DNA from: Nemertoderma westbladi
Taxonomy: Eukaryota > Xenacoelomorpha > Nemertodermatida > Nemertodermatidae
Reading direction: 5' to 3'
DNA: 20,471 nt
Assembly (NCBI GenBank): GCA_032718475.1
Contig: JAUCBJ010003103.1
Span: 1 to 20,471, forward strand
The stretch's first letter is position 1. Each line of letters opens with the position of its first letter. Made by a program: the position numbers and the translations under genes. The notes beneath the pieces were generated by a model that ran no database searches, was not told the origin of the DNA, and saw nothing but the letters and a program-made list of their open reading frames with translations. Of this stretch, positions 8,067 through 17,524 are shown one piece after another.

Positions 8067-8688
8067 TGTAAGCGGATTCAATTCCGTTTCATTATCCACC
8101 TTAGAATGGGACCACAGGCATTTTATCAATATAGTTGGGGATACGAGATTACCAATAATAATCTCGCCTCATAACCAACTTTGGGAGGGGGGGCGACACA
8201 AGCCCTAAAGCCACAGAGAGAGGTGAGATGTCAAACCACCTTGGAGGGAGAACACAGCTAGTAGAGGCTAGCAGCGGGGGGAAACACTCACAGGGAGTGC
8301 CAAAGTGACAATTAGTATATTACCCAATAGCGGGGAGGGAAGCACGTGATTGGAGATAGGAAAGCATCCACTGGGTACAGAGGGCCAAGTACAGTAAGAG
8401 GTGAAACCAATATCTGTGTGTATCAATCCAGACCGGTCATAGTATATGACCGTCACTGCTACCAACATAACCAATTAATATCTGTGTATTTTCTGCTGTT
8501 ATTTTGTATCGTGATATTCATTACATACATAGTTCTGTGCTATTACCATTTCGGAAGATTAATATTGAGAAACACAAACTCTCTTATTTCCCCGACGGCC
8601 TTCGGCTAAAACGACTATAGTACAGCAGCTCCAGCGAAATGGTGACGCGTACATATCTAACCCGGTCAGGATCTATGATCCCATCACA
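8067..8688 (+). repeat. 5' LTR of element 2
   Basis: It starts TGTAAGCGG and ends CATCACA. It aligns along its length with 17525-18193 at roughly 80-85% identity by eye, with the first 120 bp clearly colinear. Shared landmarks are gttggggatacga, a G-run before cgacacaagccc, aacactcacagggagtgcc, cggccttcgg and ggtgacgcgtac. A perfect 8-bp hairpin cggtcata/tatgaccg with loop gta lies at 8434-8452. By family knowledge the LTR carries promoter and polyadenylation functions. Confidence 0.93.
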
Positions 8689-8740
8689 GTCATAAACTCA
8701 CCAACTAAAGCAAACTGTGACTGCAACAAGACACAGCAAG

Positions 8741-9484
8741 ATGAGCCAACAGGAGCCCCGATTATCAGAGGGAGAGAGAACGTCGCTGAGGACCCCGGAC
8801 GACACAAACCAAACGATCCGAGAGGCCGCTACAAGATGGTATCGGCCCGCCACGCCGGATTCGTCAATGAGGGACGATCCGGCTACCCAAGCGGAGGGCG
8901 GCCGTCAACCAAGAGGGAAAGACGAGTCGACGCACGATGACGTCGGCAGTCAGAGTACCGAAGTCGCCGGCCAGCCACAGGCCGAGGGCGACGGACGGCC
9001 CACTGGAACGGCGACGGTGGGGCCACCGGTACGACGCCGGACGAGGAGAGAAGGTAGAGTCGACGAAGAGGACGTCGGGACAAGTGATCGGCTACGACGG
9101 GCCTACAACGCCACCAAGAAACTACTCAAAGAGGCCAAGGAGGGGAGAAAGGTAGACCAGCCTAAACTATACCAGAGGCTAGGTGAGTCGAATAAACATT
9201 TTCATTATTTAGTCCGTTTCGGACAGGGAGAACTGGCGAGTGAGAGAGCGAGGGGGATCGCCACAGAACTGTTTGAATTGTGGCGGTCCGGGGTAATGGA
9301 GCCAGACGTAGTGTACGTAGGGCCTTACTTAGTGGATGCTAGGGGAATTAAGTTAGTGGGATGGGCGGACCCGCACGACGGCGAATCCGAGGTTAACCCC
9401 GAGGATTCAATGTCGTCGGTTAGTAAAAACCCAGTAAACGGGGGAAAGTTAGTAGGACAGAGAGGCGACGGGAGTCCGTCGTGA
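8741..9484 (+). pseudogene. gag, N-terminal segment (element 2)
   Basis: The first ATG after the 5' LTR opens a 247-codon frame ending in TGA at 9482. The product is very polar (MSQQEPRLSEGERTSL...). Residues about 1-115 are disordered and rich in Arg, Gly, Asp and Thr. A more ordered region with helical character follows (about 118-200: RLRRAYNATKKLLKEAKEG, HFHYLVRF, ATELFELWRSGVM). I cannot match it to a named domain. Its position ahead of the capsid-like region makes it the start of gag. Whether the TGA is a mutation, or the region was originally joined to the next segment by a frame change, cannot be decided from one copy. Confidence 0.7.
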
Positions 9485-10114
9485 CCGATAAGTCCGCTAC
9501 ATCCTCCGCGAATGCAAGAAGGGTGTTAGAGATAGATCTGGCGTGTCAACTAGACATTGTGGCGCTGGATCAGAAGGAGTTGGAGAGGCAACTAGATGAG
9601 GGAACCTCATTATTAGAGAGAGAGAGAGAGTTAGCGAGGGAATGTAAAGAGAGGGCCGAGAGGGTGGCGAGAAACTTTAGAGAGGGTGAGGAGAGGGAAA
9701 TAAGGGAGGGCAAAGAGCGAGAGGCGAGAGAGGCGAACGAGCGCAAAGAGTGAGAGGCGAGAGAGGCAACAAGGATTGAGAGAGAAACGAACGAGCGCAA
9801 AGAGCGTGAGGCAAAGAGGGTTGAGAGGATTGCGAGAGAGGCAGAGTTGGCCGACCAAAGTATGAGGGAGGATAGAGAGAGAGAGAGAGAGGGCGGGCAG
9901 ACGTATGCGGGATGATATGCATACCCAGTTGAGGGGGCTTATGCAATACCAAGCGAAGCAAAAGCACCAGTTAGAACTGGCAAAGTTGGGATTATCGGAG
10001 AGTGAGGCTGGTTCGGGTAGTATTTACGAAGAACCAGAGGTAATGGAAACCTTTGTGAATACCCCACTTACAGGTACAGGACGACAGACCCAGGACTGGT
10101 GTAACCGTACGATC
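9485..10114 (+). pseudogene. gag, coiled-coil segment (element 2), frames broken
   Basis: From 9485 in the -1 frame the sequence encodes a strongly charged helix rich in Glu and Arg (LERERELARECKERAERVA and similar), which is predicted coiled coil. An in-frame TGA stands at 9751. Related codons continue after it, and the frame changes near 9890. From 9905 the reading is MRDDMHTQLRGLMQYQAKQ up to the G-run. The DNA is purine-rich with (GA)n tracts near 9618 and 9875, and the phrase gcgaacgagcgcaaagag recurs about 50 bp apart, so slippage is a likely cause of the breaks. Confidence 0.7.
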
Positions 10115-10137
10115 GGGGGGGGGGGGGGGGGGGGGGG
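10115..10137 (+). repeat. 23-base G homopolymer inside gag
   Basis: An unbroken run of 23 G separates two gag segments that lie in different frames. A second run of 16 G is at 11407-11422. Run length in such tracts is often unstable and hard to sequence. Confidence 0.9.
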
Positions 10138-11039
10138 TGGGTAATAATAATACGTTAGAAGGAATTAATATTAATAGTACCATAATAGACAACCCTAATC
10201 AAACCTTTGTTGCAGGAAATAATATTTTACCCAGTAATAATAATTCTGATTTAAATGTGCAAAATAATCCAAATAATAATTCTAATTTAAATGTGCAAAA
10301 TAATCCAAATAATTCTAATTTAAATGTGCAAAATAATCCAAATAATAATTCTAATTTAAATGTGCAAAATAACCCAAATAATAACCCTAATTCTGAACAA
10401 AATAATTTAAATAATTTAGGTAACAATGTTGCGTTAGATAATAATCCCGGGGAAATTAATCAAAATAATATTATCAATAACGGTGCAATTAATACGAACG
10501 TAGGGGAGACAGATGGTCCGGCCAGCGAGAGCCTGCAAGGCCACGTAGTTACACAGGGAGTAGTGGGGGTGAGTCAACCCAACGAGAGCCTGCAAGGCCA
10601 CGCAGTCACACAGGAGATTGCGAGTATCCCCAGGAGCGTCCAACCGGGTAGAGAGAGAGAGGTTGGCGCCGTGAGCGGGCAAGCGACAAGACGTCGAGCC
10701 CAGTCAGAAGATGGAAGAAGAACAGTGGAGTTTATCCGGGAGGTCGAAGCGAGATCTCAGAAAGGGGATTGCTACACTGAAGAGAGAAGAAGTGAAGAGA
10801 ATAGAAGAAGTGTTGCTACGAGCAACCGGAGAGGAAGGACGGACAGTGAACCATCGGTAGCAGAGATGGAGTTAGAGAGCCAGTGGGGTCGAACTCCGGG
10901 AGATTGCCGTCGCCCTGGAGAGACGCAGCCTGGTGAGATATACCACACACAGGGAGAAGGGTACAGGATGTACCAGTACGAGGATGAGGACAGGAGAGGG
11001 GATCGAAGAGAAACTTCCCGACAGCGCGACAGGATGTAG
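10138..11039 (+). pseudogene. gag, asparagine-rich segment (element 2)
   Basis: The frame after the G-run is open for about 300 codons. Residues about 1-120 are extremely Asn-rich with an embedded 12-residue repeat (SNLNVQNNPNNN type). The DNA there is A/T-rich, in sharp contrast with the GC-richer gag on both sides. A second duplicated motif, ESLQGH(V/A)VTQ, is encoded near 10527 and 10581. The rest is Arg/Glu/Ser-rich and disordered. The frame stops at 11037, and gag-like coding continues in another frame (DVAADREYG...). By analogy, Asn-rich tracts favour self-association, but a role here is inference. Confidence 0.7.
10245..10385 (+). repeat. 36/33-bp in-frame tandem repeat, four copies
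   Basis: Units begin at 10245, 10281, 10314 and 10350, each starting tct(g/a)atttaaatgtgcaaa. Lengths are 36, 33, 36 and 36 bp, all multiples of three, so the Asn-rich frame is preserved. This suggests the repeat expanded while the frame was still under selection. Confidence 0.92.
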
Positions 11040-11549
11040 CTGCTGATCGAGAGTATGGTAGTCACGGGGAGGACTTCTTGGAATATTCGAGAAGATTAAA
11101 CTTCGGTCCGGAAGGACACAGGCAGACTGCAGGACATACTGTAGGCCTTACTGCACATACTATAGGCCATGCTGGAAGAGATGGTGTAGGCGATAGGGTA
11201 GCGCGGAAAACGGGATTAGATCCGGAAGTCGCGGCATACATACCGGTAGGTAGGCAAGAAGTGGATAGGCCTATACCGGTACCTGCACACCAGTATGACT
11301 ATAATATACAAGGATATAACATATACCCAAGGGAGGGGGGAGCTATTGCCGATAGATGTATAGGCCCTAACATGGTAACATCAACCCCAATACCAAATAT
11401 AACACTGGGGGGGGGGGGGGGGCAGGGTAACATTCCTCCATTACAATATCAGCAATATACTCAACCAAGAACAAAACCCCCAAACCCCTCGGACCAAAAT
11501 AAATCGTGTGATACAGAGATATGAGATATATATACAGAGATATACAGAG
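11040..11549 (+). pseudogene. gag, linker segment ahead of capsid (element 2)
   Basis: Coding continues in a new frame (EYSRRLNFGPEGHRQTAG...) as a low-complexity Gly/Pro/Tyr-rich segment. It includes GHTVGLTAHTIGHAG and passes through the 16-G run, which encodes five glycines. A TGA at 11522 interrupts it, and the same frame then continues into the capsid-like region through a short atatacagag repeat. No domain is recognised. Confidence 0.55.
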
Positions 11550-12155
11550 ATATATTCCGGCGTATGTACAGTAACGAGATATTGACAAAGAATCTGACGC
11601 AGGTGGAGTGCCTAAAATACTTACAAGTTTACACAGGGGGACCAGCATACGACATTACAAGGCAGTCAAGGTATCAAGGGTGGATTCACGACTGCATGGC
11701 GGGCCCTAGACAGGGAATTCGGACATCCTGCTAAAATCATCCGACAAACCTTAAGGGGAATAACATCAGGTGGACTACAGGATAACCCTGTCAGCATCAA
11801 GACTTTCGCGAATAAAGTCGAAAAGGCGCTGATTGTGCTGAAGACCTTCGATGCAACTTACAAACTCAATGCATCGAATAACATCACCACAATAGCGCAG
11901 GCACTGCCGATCTGGCTAAGAAACAAGTGGAGAAAGATCGCCTTCTCCTCCCAGGAGAAAAAAGGTGCGGAACCAGGCCTAGAGGAAATGTCGAACTTCC
12001 TCAATTACGAGGCGGAACTAATCACAGACCCAGTCTACAGCGAGGATAGTCTGGGGAGGGTGCCGAGGACCGAATACAACAGGCCAAAACCAGAACATAG
12101 TGCGGCAAATGAGTTACCAAAGTTAAGACAGTCGCTACCATACGCGGCGACATAG
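11550..12155 (+). pseudogene. gag capsid-like region, DUF1759 type (element 2)
   Basis: The reading LTQVECLKYLQVYTGGPAYD, then after a frame change near 11670 WRALDREFGHPAKIIRQTL, matches the pattern of DUF1759 gag in BEL/Pao: a helix with YL and a small-residue GPA turn, then LxxEFG(H/N)P. The second part runs to a TAG at 12153 and includes IAQALPIWLRNKWRK. By family knowledge this region assembles the particle shell. A frameshift and a stop leave this copy broken. Confidence 0.8.
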
Positions 12156-13196
12156 GGGACTGCAAGTCCACAGATAGCCGGGGGTAGGGCCACACCGTGG
12201 CATGAACAGGGACAAAATAATAACATGAACAAATATAACCCCAACATGCCCAGTAGGCCAAATCCAAATAACCAAAACACTAAACCAGTAGATGTGAATC
12301 TTCGCGCAATACGTGTAGTGCTATACAAGGAACGTTACAACCCAGGATACAAATGTCAATTGCATAAAGATGGAACCCATAAGACCATGGACTGTAAGCA
12401 TTGGCAGGTGTTACTCGAACAAGATCAGATAGCCTACGCTGATAAGAATGGAATTTGTCACCTATGTGTGGTAGGAGGACACAGAGTTGCAGAGTGTAAG
12501 GAGACACCAATAAGATTCGGTCAAGGCAAAGGTCAAACAATTGCGACAAGCACCATAGGAGCGAAGAGAAGGGGAACGGTACTACTCGGGGTGGTACCGG
12601 TGAGGGTGATAGGAGAAAGCGGCCGATCAGTCACGACACTGATGCTGGTCAACAGCAGAGCAGCCTTCACGCTGGTGGAGAATTGGGTGGCCGAGGAGAT
12701 AGGGTTGCAGACGAGGCCGAGTAGAATGGCGGTAACTACTATCTCGAGCAAGGATGAAGTCCTGGAGTTGAGAATGGGATGGTGCGAGATATCAGCAATA
12801 GCACCAGGATGTGATTATGGGGTGACCATCGATCCCATTCAAATAATAGAATCAATCAATATAAATGCCAGGTGACCCACTAGGATCGAGGTCGAGCAAT
12901 ACCGGTTCCTGGACGATATCGATTTCTCAACACCGGAAGTGGACGTCTCGAAGGTATCCATCATAGTCGGAATGGATTGTCCGATGGCACACGAGAGAGT
13001 ACGGACCATATTCGGAGAGAACAGGCAGCGCAATCCGATGGCAATTCTCACGCCATTCGGATGGACGCTTAGCGGCCCAATTAAAACCAAAATTCAATTC
13101 TGGGTGTCGGAAACATCAGGGTTCATGTTCGCAGTGACAATGAGGGAGATGGAGGATGAAGGAGCAGAGGAGCAGCTTAAGAGGCTGCTGAAGTAG
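12156..13196 (+). pseudogene. gag zinc knuckles and aspartic protease DUF1758-like (element 2)
   Basis: After the TAG the frame continues Asn/Pro-rich, followed by two zinc-knuckle motifs: CQLHKDGTHKTMDC (a C-H-H-C variant) and CHLCVVGGHRVAEC (12456-12497, C-X2-C-X4-H-X4-C). A retropepsin-like region follows (VLLGVVPVRVIG...). At its active-site position the family has Asp-Ser-Gly, whereas codons at 12651 and 12657 here encode Asn and Arg, so the protease should be inactive. A TGA at 12873 interrupts it. The C-terminal part (SIIVGMDCP, then LTPFGWTLSGP) is the typical end of the BEL/Pao protease domain. A TAG follows at 13194. Confidence 0.85.
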
Positions 13197-13904
13197 GACT
13201 TCGAGGGATTAAAGGAGGCCGGAGTCGGGACCTCGGTAGAAGATAAACAAGCTATAGAGAGCGTAAAGGAGTCGATGAAGTGCGAAGATGGACGGTACAC
13301 CATAGGAATGGTGTGGAAACAACCAAAGATACCGTTACCAGATAACAACGGGATGGTACTCACGAGGCTTCGCAAACGGAAACAGACGTTCAGACGGAGC
13401 CCCGAGAAGGACGAGTACATCCACAAGACAATCAAGAAATACGTACGTCGAAAAGGGGTGGGCCGTGGAGTTACCGGTCGACGAGCCAAACACAGACAGA
13501 ACCTACTATCTGCCACTGCACGTGGCTTTAGATCCAAAGAAGGGTAAACTGCGGATGGTGGTTGATGCGTCGGCCAAAACGAATGGCAAGAGCCTGAACG
13601 ACTATTTGCTGGAGGGCCCCAACATCTACAACTCGGGGATAGAGGTCCTGTTGAGATTCAGAAATGGGAGGCACACCTTCACGTGCGACATTGAAGGCAT
13701 GTTCAACCAAGTCCGTGTGACGGAAGAAGACAGCGATAGTCAGCGCTTCCTATGGTACAATGGCGACGAAGAACCGTCTGAGATACCGATGTACAAAATG
13801 GTGGTACAAAACATGGGGGCCAAGTCGTCCTCATTTACAATGACTACGGCTGTGAGAGATCAGTAGAGGGCAAGGAAGGAGAGTATAGTGCGAAGGCGAT
13901 CGAC
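13197..13904 (+). pseudogene. Reverse transcriptase, N-terminal half (element 2)
   Basis: The linker (DFEGLKEAGVGTSVEDKQ, then DGRYTIGMVWK) leads into the fingers and palm. A frame change lies near 13460. The next frame carries YYLPLHVALDP, KLRMVVDASAK, SLNDYLLEGPN and FTCDIEGMFNQVRV, with the motif A aspartate at 13687, then RFLWYNGD and MVVQNMGAKSS. These are the hallmark blocks of BEL/Pao reverse transcriptase. A TAG at 13864 and another frame change separate it from the catalytic YVDD block. By family knowledge the enzyme copies element RNA into DNA in cytoplasmic particles. Confidence 0.9.
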
Positions 13905-15047
13905 ATGAATCGACGCGGTTTCTATGTAGACGACGGGATGGGATCTGGAAACACGGTTGAAGAAATACTGGAGATAGGGTGCGAGGTTCGCGACATCCTA
14001 AAAGGATCCGGGTTCAACCTTACTAAGTTCCAGTCCAGCTCAGAGGAATTCATGAAGGCCATAGAAGACAAACGACCGGAGTCGACCATGGACAACCCCA
14101 CAACAGCAAAGGCACAGGATATGGCAAACAAGAGAGTGGAGTCTCAGCAAAAGGCACTAGGGATCGTGTGGAACCGGGAGACGGATGAGTTGGAGTATCA
14201 ACTGAGCCAAGAGGGTGCAGAGATCCACACTAAGCGGGGCTATGTATCGTACATAGCAAGGATATATGATCCCCTAGGCCTAGCATCCCCATTGTTAGTC
14301 ACGGGGAAGCAAATACTAAAGAAAGTATACAAGTTAAAGGATGAGTGGGATACGGAGGTCCCGGAAGAAATAAGTAAACAGTGGAGTAAGTGGACGGGGA
14401 GTCTAGAGGCATACAGTATGCCACGCGTGTATTTCCCAGATGGAGACATGACGGACCTGGATCTACACATGTTTTCCGATGCATCCTTGGAAGCATATGG
14501 AGTGGCACTTTATTTAGTACAGCGAAAGGGGGCTCATAAGCCCAGACTCACATTTAGTAAAGCAAAGTCGACGCCACCAGATTCAGCATCAGTGCCGAAA
14601 CTCGAGTTGACAGCTGCGAGGTTAGGAGTAAGGGCCACAGCTTACTTGATGGACACTATACCCAACATAGTGGAGACACACTACTGGATGGACTCCATGG
14701 TAGTGTTAGGGTGGCTACATAACGAGAAGATGAGATACCCTATATTCGTCGCGAATAGGATAGACGAGATAAGGGCGACGACTGACCTAGAAAGGTGGCA
14801 TTACTGCCCTACCGACAACAATCCAGCAGATCTGTTATCGAGGGGCGTGGCATGCCGCACTTTCTCAAAGAAGGAAGAGTTGTGGCAGCATGGGCCACAC
14901 TTCCTAAGCGATAGGTCGGCCTGGCCACCAATGAGGAAGGTGGACCCGGGCTCAGAGGAAGTAGTAGCAGAAGAGGAGGGGGAGGATTCAGAAGGGGAAG
15001 AGATATACAGCCAGTTGGTGAGGGAGATCAAGGAAGTGCCACTGTAA
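13905..15047 (+). pseudogene. Reverse transcriptase C-terminal half and RNase H (element 2)
   Basis: This is the longest unbroken part of element 2, at 380 codons. FYVDDGMGS (YVDD at 13923-13934) is reverse transcriptase motif C. The thumb/connection follows with RGYVSYIARIYDPLGLASPL, a strong BEL/Pao signature. RNase H has all four expected acidic positions: MFSDAS (D at 14478), PKLELTAA, HYWMDSM and CPTDNNPADLLSRG. The tail is Glu-rich. A TAA at 15045 ends it, with integrase-linker coding continuing in the same frame. The ATG at 13905 is not expected to be a real start, because the domain is part of a polyprotein. Confidence 0.92.
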
Positions 15048-16418
15048 TCAGAAGAACCATGCGATAATCTGACGGACAGGTTGCTCAGTTACAGCTCCAG
15101 CTGGTATAAGACTCAGAAGTTGGTAGCGTATTGGAGGGCCTACGGGGATTTTCTCAGGGGAGTTGGCAAGGATACCAAAAGGACGCCAACCATCGACCTG
15201 GAAGGAGCAGCTAAAGCTGTAATACGATACGAGCAAAGAAAGGGGTACGCCGACGAAGTAGACAGAGTCAGCAAACAACAACACCTTCGTCGAGACAGCG
15301 AACTCAACACGCTGTCCCCGCAGTTGAACGATGACGGGATTCTGGTGATGAATTCCAGGGTGGTGAACAACAACAGCTTAGTTGTCCCACCGAAACCCAT
15401 ATTAATCCCCAATAAATCACCAATAGTCCATCAGATCATATGGGACTCGCATAAATCGATACTACACGGAGGCACGAATTAGACCCTCACGGAGATACGA
15501 AGGATGTTCTGGATCACCCAACGTAGGAAGAAGGTGAAGGCGGTAGTGGGGCAGTGCCAGACCTGCCGACGGACGAGAAAGGAGAGGGCCGTACAGGAGA
15601 TGGCGCCATTACCGGAATAGAACTTGTGCAGGACGCTACGGCATCGGCATTTATTAATGCCTTAGAAAGATTTGTAAACCGCAAAGGGGGAACAATCAAG
15701 ATGATATACTCAGATAACGGGACCAACTTCGTGGGAGCGGAGAACGAGTTGGCTGAGGCCTTCGACATCCTAGAGGGAGAAGATGTCAGGACGGCTATGA
15801 GAAACACGGCAAGTGAAGTGGGAAAGGAGAATGCCGTACGCGCCACATACGTTAGGGTGTGTAGAGAGATTAGTCGGTAGTTCCAAGCATTTAATGACGA
15901 AGCTAATGAACAACCACATGGTCACAGAGGACATACTCAGAACGGTGCTAGCCAAGTGCGAGGGAATCATTAATAGCAGACCGCTATATCCAGAAAATGA
16001 CAACAAGGAATCACTGGACGTACTAACACCAGGACATTTCCAAATGGAGAGGCCGGCGACGATCGACATACGGAGTGTTGACCCAGATGACATACACTCC
16101 CGTCAAAGCTAGGAAAGTCGCCAAGGCAATAAGTGCGGAGTATTGGAGGAGATGGGTAGAAGAATATCTTCCGACGTTGCATAGGAGAAGTAAGTGGAGA
16201 AACACCAATAGGGAGTTGAAGGTGACTTGGTAATCGTCACTGACGACACAATTATCAATAACCAATGGAGACTAGCGAGAGTGGTAGATACTTACCCCGA
16301 TGAGGACGGAAGAGTCCGGTCGGTGGAAGTGAGGATAGGAGGCAAGATAGGAGCCAAAGATAGGAAGACCTACAGGAGGGCTGTGGGAAAGTTCTGCGTA
16401 TTGGAAGGGGCACCTTAG
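15048..16418 (+). pseudogene. Integrase with internal deletion (element 2)
   Basis: The same frame continues from RNase H through LVAYWRAYGDF and DDGILVMNSRVV into the H2C2 zinc-binding domain (HKSILHGG, a TAG at 15480, then CQTCRR). Right after MAPLPE, near 15617, the sequence jumps to LVQDATASAFINAL. Relative to element 1 about 46 codons are missing, including the region with the first catalytic aspartate. The second aspartate (YSDNGTNFVG, codon 15713) and the glutamate (GCVERLVG, codon 15864) survive but in different frames. The DUF5641-like C-terminus (AEYWRRWVEEYLPTLHRR, then GDLVIVTDD) is present in two frames up to a TAG at 16416. This integrase cannot work. Confidence 0.9.
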
Positions 16419-16540
16419 AGTTTAGTCGTCCAATATGTTGGACTAAGGGGGGTGGGAATGAGGGTGAGACGCCCTTCCCACATAAAAATATAAAAAAAAA
16501 ATAATAAGCAAATAATAAAAATAAGAAGCGAGATATTTGA

Positions 16541-16735
16541 AAGTTAGAAAGTTAGTTAGAAGTTAGTAAGAGTTAGTAAGAAGTAAGAAAATTAGAAAGT
16601 TAGTTAGAAGTTAGTAAGAGTTAGTAAGAAGTAAGAAGTTAGAAAGTTAGTTAGAAGTTAGTAAGAGTTAGTAAGAAGTAAGAAGTTAGAAAGCTAGTTA
16701 GAAGTTAGTAAGAGTAAGAGGAGAGTTAGAAGTTA
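16541..16735 (+). repeat. 47/48-bp tandem repeat built from gttagtaaga words
   Basis: The phrase gaaagttagttagaagttag recurs at 16547, 16595, 16642 and (with one change) 16689, giving periods of 48, 47 and 47 bp. Each unit also repeats agttagtaag internally. The array decays at its right end. Confidence 0.88.
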
Positions 16736-16740
16736 GAGAA

Positions 16741-16950
16741 TATGGAGTGTGGTATATAGACATACCATGAGAGTAGTATCGGGGTACATAGTACCGTGGG
16801 AGTCAGAAGTTGTGGGCAGCGAGAGCACCACATAGTAAGAGAGTAGGGGGTATGGTATATAGGTATACCATAGGAGTAGTAGTAGGATACGTAGTACCAT
16901 AAGAGTTAGAAGTTGTGGGCACTGAGGGCGCCACGTAAGTAAGTAGGAAG
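16741..16950 (+). repeat. 103-bp direct duplication with internal hairpins
   Basis: Two diverged copies are in register: ggtatata at 16751 and 16854, and agaagttgtgggc at 16805 and 16908. Each copy has an inverted motif, and in the second tatggtat pairs with ataccata (about 16851-16872). Confidence 0.8.
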
Positions 16951-17333
16951 GTAGATACGATAATAGCACAGACAGGGGAACAAAAAAAAATAATAAAATA
17001 AAGTTAGGGGACTAATTGACTAGAATGGCAGGACGAGACTTAGACGGACCCCACTAACATGATGCGCACATGCGTGGGACGTAATAAGTATATTGAGAAT
17101 GAAAACGAAAATGGGGAATTGGGGGAAGTACGGAGAGGATGTGTTGACACGTGAGGGAGTGAGAGGAGTGCAATTCAAGTGTGGGCAATGAGCAGTAAGA
17201 GAGAGACAAAGGGACAATGAGGTCTGTGAGAGAGAGAGTAAGTGACAGAGATTTCCGAGAGTGAGATTAGAGCGAGGACGTAGAAAATTGTGTGAAGAGA
17301 GAGCACAATTGTCTCGAACAGAGACGCCAGATA

Positions 17334-17367
17334 CCTTGGTGCAGCATAGCTCGCAATTGCACCAAGG
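17334..17367 (+). other. Hairpin ccttggtgca / tgcaccaagg
   Basis: Perfect 10-bp arms (17334-17343 with 17358-17367) close a 14-nt loop. It lies in the 3' untranslated region of element 2, about 190 bp before the 3' LTR. Confidence 0.65.
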
Positions 17368-17486
17368 AGGGGTAGTAATAACATACCCAGGGGGGGCGGT
17401 CAGGGAAGCCGACCCCGAGAAAAGAACTCCACCCCACACCCGATATTAGATTGGGTTCCAGCGGAATTGAAGCGCACTTAAGGTTG

Positions 17487-17515
17487 ATGCTATCTTCTCA
17501 CCGGGAAGATAGCAT
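17487..17515 (+). other. Hairpin directly before the polypurine tract
   Basis: The arm atgctatcttc (17487-17497) pairs perfectly over 11 bp with gaagatagcat (17505-17515) around the loop tcaccgg. The stem ends exactly where the polypurine tract begins. Perfect pairing in an otherwise decayed element is notable. Confidence 0.8.
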
Positions 17516-17524
17516 GGGGGGGAG
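17516..17524 (+). promoter_or_regulatory. Polypurine tract of element 2
   Basis: The nine-purine run gggggggag immediately precedes the 3' LTR start TGTAAG. By family knowledge, such a tract resists RNase H and primes plus-strand DNA synthesis. Confidence 0.85.

Larger units (their letters stand above)
16419..17515 (+). other. Long 3' untranslated region of element 2
   Basis: About 1.1 kb separates integrase from the polypurine tract. It starts with two imperfect hairpins (tccaa/ttgga near 16430 and gggaa/ttccc near 16456-16480). It then has an A-rich tract, two tandem duplications listed separately, and purine-rich DNA. The only sizeable open frame lies antisense (17020-17439), resembles nothing, and looks like a by-product of purine richness. 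Confidence 0.6.

Noticed and set aside
8640-8652. tggtgacgcgtac as a primer-binding site
   Set aside because: The same segment is present in the 3' LTR and lies 5' of the LTR end as set by the insertion junction, so it is inside the LTR rather than after it.
9570-9967. Several antisense Ser/Leu-rich frames opposite gag
   Set aside because: They are the complement of the Glu/Arg-rich coiled-coil coding, where GAG repeats read as CTC (Leu/Ser) without stops.
17020-17439. Antisense 139-codon frame in the element 2 3' region
   Set aside because: It lies opposite purine-rich sequence, has low-complexity Leu/Ser/Pro content and matches no family. It is a by-product of base composition.
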